Assembly (NCBI GenBank): GCA_037039685.1
Contig: JAWNGF010000011.1
Location: 806,001-870,000, forward strand
Source of the DNA: Ceratobasidium sp. AG-K
Taxonomy: Eukaryota; Basidiomycota; Agaricomycetes; Cantharellales; Ceratobasidiaceae
Direction: 5' to 3'
DNA: 64,000 nt
In this document: positions 57,597 through 64,000 of the stretch, piece by piece
How positions within the stretch are numbered: the stretch's first letter is position 1
How the letters are laid out: every line of letters begins with the position of its first letter
Notes under the pieces: model-generated
Seen by the model: the letters and a program-made list of their open reading frames with translations, nothing else
Told to the model about the DNA's origin: nothing
Database searches by the model: none
Made by a program: the position numbers and the translations under genes

Positions 57597-57815
57597 ATGA
57601 GCACTACATCAGCAATTCGTCTTTCTCTATTCGTCTTTCTGTTTGTATTCTGCCCGGCCCCCGTCAACGCGGCCCAACCTGTGATGCGCTCTCGCCACCT
57701 GGGCGTCACATCTATCTCAGAATGCTGCTGTATTCCCAAAATATCACCATGTTCGACACGAATATTTCAGGCTTTCTACCTTCGTTATTTGAACGCTCAA
57801 GTTGACCGCATATAA
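57597..57815 (+). CDS. Possible small secreted protein
   Basis: A 72-residue open frame starting at ATG 57597. The first 25 residues (MSTTSAIRLSLFVFLFVFCP then APVNAA) look like a signal peptide with an AxA-type cleavage site. The rest holds four Cys, three in a row (SECCCIPKISPCST). No family resemblance. It lies in a long stretch without other genes and could be chance. Confidence 0.3.
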   Translation: MSTTSAIRLSLFVFLFVFCPAPVNAAQPVMRSRHLGVTSISECCCIPKISPCSTRIFQAFYLRYLNAQVDRI

Positions 57816-59462
57816 GCTTTCCGAGATTCGAAATTGCTCGGTGCTACAACATTTATCGTGGCTCAACCAGCCGAGGTATACAAATTACATTATGCATAAT
57901 ATGTTGATCGCACTAGCTGCATCGTGCCCGCCCGGCTGGCAAGCCGAAACTGGCCGATTGACTGACTGACTTGACAAGTTCAAGGAACAAAGGGCAGTAA
58001 TCTCGAGGTACACAGTTTGTCCAGTCGATCATGCTGTGAGCACTTACACCTGAGTCGCCTGGAACTCCGACCAGTCATAACCGACGGAATTCGCTAAAAG
58101 CTTTAGGCAGTACTCCCTGAGCATGTTGTGCGGCCGCGAAATGAAATTACACTTCAGCGCTCAGCGCGTTGGGTGGTCAAAAATGCGAAGTTTTGAGAAA
58201 TTGGAGGCGAAATTTTTCGTGGAGTAAGACTGATTTTAGGGCGTTATACACCGTCTGCGGGAGGAATATCTCGCTCCGAACACGCTGTGCTAAAGGAATT
58301 GATTGGCGAATCATTAAGCTTCTCTCATAGCTACTTATGCACGACCTTGCTGCGTTTCTTCCAAACTGAAAACCTTCGCATCTAAGCTCAAGGTTATTAT
58401 ATTCCGGCATGCCGCACACAAGTGTGACAAATGATCTCTTCTGAAAACCAGACTGGAAGCTACCAATCACCTTCTGGTACTAAGAATATCGATGCAGAAG
58501 AAAGTTGATACATTCCAACTATGTATCATCGAGTAGAGGCCAATATACGTGCGTTAGGACGTGGATGTCTGACAGGGAGGCCGGACGAGCCAACGTAAGA
58601 TCGAGTTGATACCCTGAACTTTCGCGTACATTCATTTATCTCGCTTGCCAAGGATTTGTGGTATATCATGACATAGGCCAACTGAATGTGAGCTGCTACT
58701 CGCTTGGGGCTCATGGCCGCGCCAAGCCAGTCGACATCAGGGGTAGTCAATACAGTATCGTAGTCATGAGGCAATGAGCGCCTTCAAAACACCCACTTTT
58801 CGACTAGCAGACTATCACATCCTGGGTTTAGCAAGTCGGGATTGTCTCGTAGGACAACACATGGCTAACACGCCAGATGAGTTCCTGCCAAGCTTCTAAA
58901 TCAAGATTCCCGCCCAGAAAACGCGGCGGCGCTCAATCTTAGGTCCCAGACCGGAGGATACAACCACTAGGCCGAGATCTCATGACTATACAATAAAGGA
59001 ACTATAACCTCATGTACGTGCTTAATCGCACGGGCATTGAGCCGCGTGTATGCAAACTACGTACACAACAAGGCATCTCTGCCCAGCCATGATCTAAAAA
59101 TTGATTACCAAGGAAACTTGATTGGATGTTGATTGATCGGACGGGTGCTTACATATGACGTCGGTTTTGTCCGACCCCGCATAGGCGTCTAAGGGTGGGG
59201 GTTCCATTGGGGATGGTGTGTAGATATCGAACGCGCCTGGCGTGGACTGAACATTGGCGTATATATTTCCGTGTCCTTGGCAGAGTGGTTCCGAAAACAT
59301 CGATCAAAAGCTGGGCCTGCCAAGAAGTGGATTTGGTGGTTCTATATGCAGATGTTGCATGCGCATTGGGCCATGCGCGTCGGGCCACTCTCCTATAAAG
59401 CCTAGGGGTGATGTTCGATTTTTTTCACCCCCTCTTGTCCTTCCCTCCTGTCCTCGTCCATA
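57816..59462. other. Long intergenic stretch, promoter of the glycoprotein gene at its end
   Basis: About 1.6 kb without convincing exons; short open frames on both strands (58177-58470, 58526-58774, 59094-59300) show no motif and no splice pattern. I see no terminal repeats or transposase traces. Confidence 0.5.
59394..59400 (+). promoter_or_regulatory. TATA box of the glycoprotein gene
   Basis: tataaag, 69 bases before the ATG at 59463, followed by a pyrimidine-rich stretch (tttttttcaccccctc) typical of strong fungal promoters. Confidence 0.6.
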
Positions 59463-60644
59463 ATGTTGTTCTCCGTTTTGGCTTCTGCGGCGTTGGTATC
59501 GTCTGTCGCTGGACAGTATACCGCTACTTATGACCCCAATAACCTCCCTGACAAGACCGAAGGTGAGTGCCCAGCCTCTTGGTCGTCGCGGGGTGCTAAT
59601 TTTGTCCCTAGCCGACCAATCTGGAACCAACAAAGTGAGTCGCCAATTGGACGTTGTATGCACTTAGCTGACATCTTTTGCAGTGCGGGACTGGTAACTC
59701 CCAGGACTCAATGTGTCAGAACGTCTGGGTCAACTCGGCAAGCGACTTCTGCGTCTGGGGCCCCCCAAAGCCCGAAGGGGTAATCGGTCAAATCGAAGAG
59801 ATTGTCGTCTCTTATTGCACCACGCCTGGCCGCGGCACTCGCCTCATGCCCGAGGGGACCTTGAAGTCTGCTCACTTTGTCAAGACGCCTGATTATGTCC
59901 AGGTCACCGGTGTCGGTGACTTCACCAAGATTGGCATCAAGAGGGGTGATGAGGGTGGAGAGTTGGACCCACATGGCGCTGATAAGCTCGGTAATCCCCA
60001 CGGCGGTCTCGTGTTTTCCAACGCGTTCCAGCCTGGAACGAACGGCCTGGGTGTTCAGATGCACGAGTGGACCAATTTCCAGAGCGCCACCGAGTACTGC
60101 ATTCGCGCATGCAAGGACGGACCTGGTGCCAAGCAGCGCTGCCAGCATATCTATGGTACGTAACCTACTCTGGTTGTAACTGAGTGCTCATTCGTTTTTC
60201 AGATATCATGGGATGCCAATGGAACATTCCGGGCAGCTACGAGGATGGGTTCACGAACTGTGAGGGTGAGAGTGGAATGTAAGTTTGACCCCTATTTCCC
60301 TTTAATAGTGGTACTGAGTTGTTACTAGCCCTATGGGTCTCTACCCCCAACCGGATGGATCCACATCGACCTTCCGCCAGGGTCAACCCAACTCGCCTCC
60401 CGCTCATCCCGCTGCTTCAACCTCGATGTGCACAACCATCCAATCGTTCGCCGTTGGAACTTCACAGATTCCTACTGCCGCCGCAATCAGTACTGGTACT
60501 GAGACTTGGACCACGGGAACTCCCACTGGTACGGCTGCTTCGAGCAGCAACGCGGCTCTCCAGGGCGCCAACCTCAATGGGCTAGGCGCAGCCTTGGCAA
60601 GCGTCATTCTTGGTGTCGTCGGCGCAGGACTTTACGTTCTCTAA
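59463..60644 (+). CDS. Secreted GPI-anchored glycoprotein (macrophage-activating glycoprotein type)
   Basis: Surface protein like the basidiomycete 'macrophage-activating glycoprotein' family; role unknown. ATG at 59463, signal peptide MLFSVLASAALVSSVAG, mature start QYTATYDPNNLPDKTE. Exons join to KCGTGNSQDSMCQNVWVNSA, SDFCVWGPPKPEGVIGQIEE, SYCTTPGRGTRLMPEGTLKS, FVKTPDYVQVTGVGDFTKIG, DPHGADKLGNPHGGLVFSNA, EYCIRACKDGPGAKQRCQHI, DIMGCQWNIPGSYEDGF and PMGLYPQPDGSTSTFRQGQP, then a Ser/Thr/Ala-rich stalk and a hydrophobic end (GLGAALASVILGVVGAGLYV) that fits a GPI signal. Many Cys suit disulfides. Five or six exons. A strong-looking promoter precedes it. Confidence 0.88.
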
Positions 60645-61252
60645 AGGACAAAACAACGTTACGGACTAGTCTTACACTCTTTTCAGACTGGAACGGACCC
60701 GCAGTAACTTGAATTTAATGAGCCTCACGAACATTTTACTTTGCGCCCTTTTTGTTTTTTTAGGTGTTATGTTGTTGTCATTTTGTTTTATTCGGTGCAT
60801 GTACGACCTGCGCGTGCTACGCATAGTATAATTGATGTCTTTGTTACGAGTTCCGTGCTTGTCGTTAAGCATATTTGTTCTCATCGGAGAAACTTTTATG
60901 TTCGGATCGAAGTATGGAACCTATTAAGGTTGTCAGTTGCACAATGAGATGCAAGCGAAGTGGGGTATATGCGACTCGTGGCCTAGGCTGGCGCAATGGC
61001 TTAGAGCTTGTGCGTTCGAAGCATTTCACGTCAATCTTTTTGCCATTTGGAGCTTAGTCCCCCTTAAAGAGTAGCCATTTGAATTTGCATTGCTTGATGC
61101 TCCGAGTTGAAACATGGCAGGCGAGCCATAAACTACACTTGCATATACCTGGTTCCAAGGTGGCGCGCAGACCCATTCATGAGTAGACATAGTTCGAAAT
61201 TTTACCAGCCTAGCATACATCCTGCCAAAAAGCCCGAGCCTATACCATATAC
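60645..61252. other. 3' flanks of converging genes, no gene seen
   Basis: Lies between the glycoprotein stop and the GH76 stop. Bases 60989-61022 carry tRNA-like A- and B-box words too close together for a tRNA. Confidence 0.5.
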
Positions 61253-62932
61253 CTAATTTGCGCCGATCGCTGCAACCAATATATCCAACGCCGCGTTTTG
61301 GCCCCAGCTAGTAGGGCCGTTGTATGGCCCGTGCCAGACCACGCCGTAGGATGCACCGTTTGCGGCAAGGTCGAGCAGGGCATTGTACTGTACATCGACG
61401 TAGCTGTGGATTAGGATCCGTAGGTTCGTGTTCGAGGCGCTACGTTGGAAGACCTCGTGCAAGCCTCGGATGAAGATGGCTGTAGAAGAGATTAGCAAAG
61501 TAAGAGGGCGAGAGAATGGAAAATATACCTTTGAATCCTCGTCCATCGTTATTAGTGTTGAGGTCACCGTCTTGGCCTTCAGTGATAATCCCGTCAGAGC
61601 CCTGCCATTTGCTCGACTTGACGGCTGCAGCCACGGTTTCGACCATCCTACCCCAACCCCGCGTTGTTAGCTACTACCTCCCCCAAGTCAATAACCAACC
61701 CACAGATTAGTCCACTGAGCATCTTTGGTCACATCCTTGAGTACCGCCAATCCCTCTACAAACTTTCCGCTGTTATATGTGAACGTAAACGAGTCAGCCG
61801 AAGTTGAACAATCCTTGGCATTGATGGAGTCCAAGACGATCCTGGTGCTGCTTTGGTATCGCTGGTTCTTGATCCAGTTGGCAGAAAGAATTGCAGCATT
61901 GGTGTACTTTGAGTCGCCGGTTGCTTCGGCTAGGTATGCCGAAAGACTGACGGAATTGGTGAGTTGAGTTAAAGATTGGCCGGAAGTGACGGATGCCTAC
62001 GTCATATATAGCCCAGTTGTAATGGCGTTCATTGACATATCGCTTGCCGTCGTTTTCTACAGGATGCGACCTTAGCGTTGTAATAGGGGTAAGGCACCCC
62101 CTTACGCACCCAGAATACACCTCCCGCCATGGTGGCTCCCCCACAAGTGCCCTTGATCGCAGTGGTCTTAAGAGGGTGTTTACCCGCCGCTGCGTGAGCG
62201 GCAGTGATGACACTGGGTTGATGGTGAATAAGTTTGTCGTATTAGGAGGACACCTCAAGTGACTTACTACTTGGACACTTCGTTCCAGTTGTCAACAGCG
62301 TATCCAAGAAGAACGTTATCCTTGTACGCGCGGTAGGCATATATGTTTGCCGTACCCCACCACATGGCGTCGTCGTTGAACTCGTACTTGTAATAGTGAG
62401 GGTGCCAGTAAATGTTGTTCTTCGCGATTGTAAAGTTATGAGTCATCTGGGGTCAACCACTGTCCTGAGAAGAAACTCACTCCCAGAGCGTCGCTAATGA
62501 TTCCTCTGTTCAACTGATTCCCAGTAATCTTGTCTTTTAGGGCCATGGCACTCCATGTATTGGCGGAGACCCAGAATCCGAGACCGTTGAGTTCATAGTT
62601 GTCCTTGTTCACGTATTGCTTGATATTGTCTGCGTGTGGTGTAAGTATATGTTATTCTCAGCATTGCAGCTTGATTGACTAACCAATTGCCTATGTTTTA
62701 TGTGTTTAAGTTAGAGTAAGTTGAATCAAATGAAATAGTTGCTTCACTTACGGCCTGGGCTATGTTTTGACGTTCCGCAAGTGGTCTCGTATTACTAAAT
62801 TTCTACAACACCATCAGCAAATGAGTCCCAGCAGTGCCGAAGCCTTACCCTCCAGGAAAGAGGTACACCTAGGTCTGCAGCCGACACAGCCAAGGGGAGA
62901 GCGAGCAGTAAGGTGGCAGTAGCGCGAGTCAT
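61253..62932 (-). CDS. GH76 alpha-1,6-mannanase-like protein, copy 1
   Basis: Glycoside hydrolase family 76, which includes bacterial endo-alpha-1,6-mannanases and fungal Dfg5/Dcw1 wall-anchoring enzymes. ATG at 62932, signal peptide MTRATATLLLALPLAVSAAD. Parts in order: RKFSNTRPLAERQNIAQ, AIADNIKQYVNKDNYELNG, FWVSANTWSAMALKDKITGN, YKYEFNDDAMWWGTANIYAY (the paired Asp of the GH76 active site), YKDNVLLDT, then GGVFW-type sequence near 62120-62090, SAYLAEATGDSKYTNAAILS (about 61940), FTYNSGKFVEGLAVLKDVTK, MVETVAAAVKSSKWQGSDGI, IFIRGLHEVFQRSASNTNLR and the end WGQNAALDILVAAIGAN. About ten exons. No GPI-like tail: it ends soon after the catalytic domain, so a secreted enzyme is likely. A paralogue begins 0.86 kb upstream on the same strand. 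Confidence 0.88.
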
Positions 62933-63794
62933 ATTGGATCTGAACTTGAGATTCTCATACCAGCTGTCCTATGCCTTTAAAACCTGTCCAGGCCCTACGT
63001 TGCGCAACTAGTGACCTTAACCGAGCATGCCGTCGCGAGGATAAATTCTAATTTGATGCGATTGTTTGGTGCTGACTTCATTCTAGCGATGGAAGTGAGA
63101 GGAGTGCGGGCAGATCGGTCGTGCGCTGGCGCGTACCAGGAGGCGGCCGAATAATGGCGGAATACACGAACGATATATTAGCCATATTGCGTTCCATGCA
63201 GTGAAGCTGGCGGCTGTTAAGCGAGAGTTATGTTAGGCGCGCCAAGCTCAAGAAGGTGTCAACTGAGGTGTCGAGCACGTGCAAGGTCTCAAATCAACGA
63301 GCTGTGACTGACCATCAGGAAGAAGGTAGCCTGAAGGTATATTACACTCTGCTATGAACGAGCCATACCGGCATCTGCGAATCAAGGGGCACGTCATATA
63401 TGGCAACCATGTGCGAACACTTTCACACACATGGCTTGATCCTTTCCCAGTTGCTACATGCGCCGGTTTCCGCTTGACTGACACCTCATGATGGTCGCCG
63501 GGTGGATATTGGGCCCTACATCTCCTAGGTCATCGTATATTGAGACAGTCATTATCCCTCCAAGCCAATGGTGTCGATCACTCGGATGATGAGCGTGCGT
63601 TATGAGGAGCAGACCGGGAAAAAACATTTGACCTGGAGTAACAAAAGGCACACTAGAGCTTGACAATCAATAATAATATGGTATACTCTATATATCACAC
63701 CTGGCTTGAGCGCCGACATAACTAATAATCCTACGGACACACCACGCATATACCCCAACCAAATTACCCTACCAACTGCGAGCACCCTGAGCGC
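62933..63794. other. Intergenic between the GH76 copies
   Basis: Promoter of GH76 copy 1 and 3' flank of copy 2. A TTTAAA lies near 62973. No gene seen. Confidence 0.5.
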
Positions 63795-64000
63795 TTAGTT
63801 AGCACCAATCGCAGCGACCAACACATCCAACGCCGCATTTTGCCCCCAGCTAGTAGGCCCATTGTATGGCCCATGCCAGACTACCCCGTAGGAAGTGCCA
63901 TTGGAGGCCAAATCAAGCAGGGCGTTGTACTGCACATCGACATAGCTATGGATTAGGGTCTTTAGGTCTTGGTTCGAGGTACTACGTTGGAAGACCTCAT
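63795..64000 (-). CDS. GH76 alpha-1,6-mannanase-like protein, copy 2, cut by window edge
   Basis: C-terminal fragment of a second GH76 gene. The stop is at 63795-63797 and the last residues are DVLVAAIGAN, matching the end of copy 1 nearly residue for residue, with the same GVVWHGPYNGPTSWGQNAA-type block and the same HSYVDVQYNALLDLA start. Its 5' part lies beyond base 64000. Tandem copy in the same orientation as copy 1. Confidence 0.88.
   Translation of the reverse strand, partial: EVFQRSTSNQDLKTLIHSYVDVQYNALLDLASNGTSYGVVWHGPYNGPTSWGQNAALDVLVAAIGAN

Noticed and set aside
60989..61041. tRNA-like A-box (tggcgcaatgg) and B-box (gttcgaagc) words followed by a T run
   Set aside because: The boxes are only about 15 bases apart, leaving no room for an anticodon arm, and no acceptor stem forms.
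1..64000. CRISPR arrays, insertion sequences, retrotransposon LTRs, prophage
   Set aside because: No regularly spaced repeats with unique spacers, no transposase or reverse-transcriptase frames and no long terminal repeats seen by eye; the DNA is a eukaryotic genome.

Overview
The window is nuclear DNA of a filamentous fungus, most probably an Agaricomycete basidiomycete. The genes are broken by many 45-75 nt introns, are closely packed on both strands, and include gene families typical of plant-associated Agaricomycetes, such as a tandem pair of gEgh16/MAS3-like secreted proteins. Several families recall Rhizoctonia-like fungi; that genus is my inference and is not proven by the sequence. 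I see no CRISPR array, rRNA, tRNA or recognisable transposon.

Layout. 0.4-8.9 kb: a siderophore-type MFS transporter, a YCII-family protein, an Erv41/ERGIC2-type cargo receptor and a secreted FAD-linked oxidase. 9.2-13.6 kb (all minus strand): DENND6-like, POP5 and UTP23 homologues. 13.8-23.1 kb: a large chromodomain protein carrying Trp-Gly repeats, a Maf-type nucleotide pyrophosphatase, MEX67/NXF1 and PAF1. 23.4-26.4 kb: two tandem gEgh16/MAS3-like secreted genes, duplicated together with their promoters. 27.0-32.1 kb: a BAH-domain protein with a PHD-like zinc region and a GTPBP1-like GTPase. 32.3-44 kb: VPS39, an orphan acidic protein, a Zn2Cys6 transcription factor, an FG nucleoporin (NUP49/NUP58 type) and an orphan. 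44.3-55 kb: a UBE2C-type E2, an unknown gene, U6 snRNA, a membrane-anchored coiled-coil protein with a 13-residue repeat, a CaMKK/LKB1-type kinase and a 50-residue Cys-rich protein. 55.9-64 kb: a UPF0014/FetB-like permease, a possible small secreted protein, a GPI-anchored glycoprotein and two tandem GH76 genes, the second cut by the window edge.

The centre is mostly housekeeping: RNA synthesis, processing and export (PAF1, MEX67, POP5, UTP23, U6, NUP58) and membrane traffic (ERV41, DENND6, VPS39). The two ends hold secreted, cell-wall and transport genes. I see no operon-like pathway. The most unusual item is the 13,832-17,870 gene. I could reconstruct it as 15 in-frame exons encoding 1115 residues that join an N-terminal chromodomain to a C-terminal Trp-Gly array of Argonaute-hook type. 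In fission yeast these two functions sit on separate RITS subunits, Chp1 and Tas3. The second is the 47,446-50,788 gene (8 exons, 1005 residues), whose ten-fold 13-residue repeat resembles stacked dynein light chain (LC8) binding motifs ahead of a C-terminal membrane anchor.
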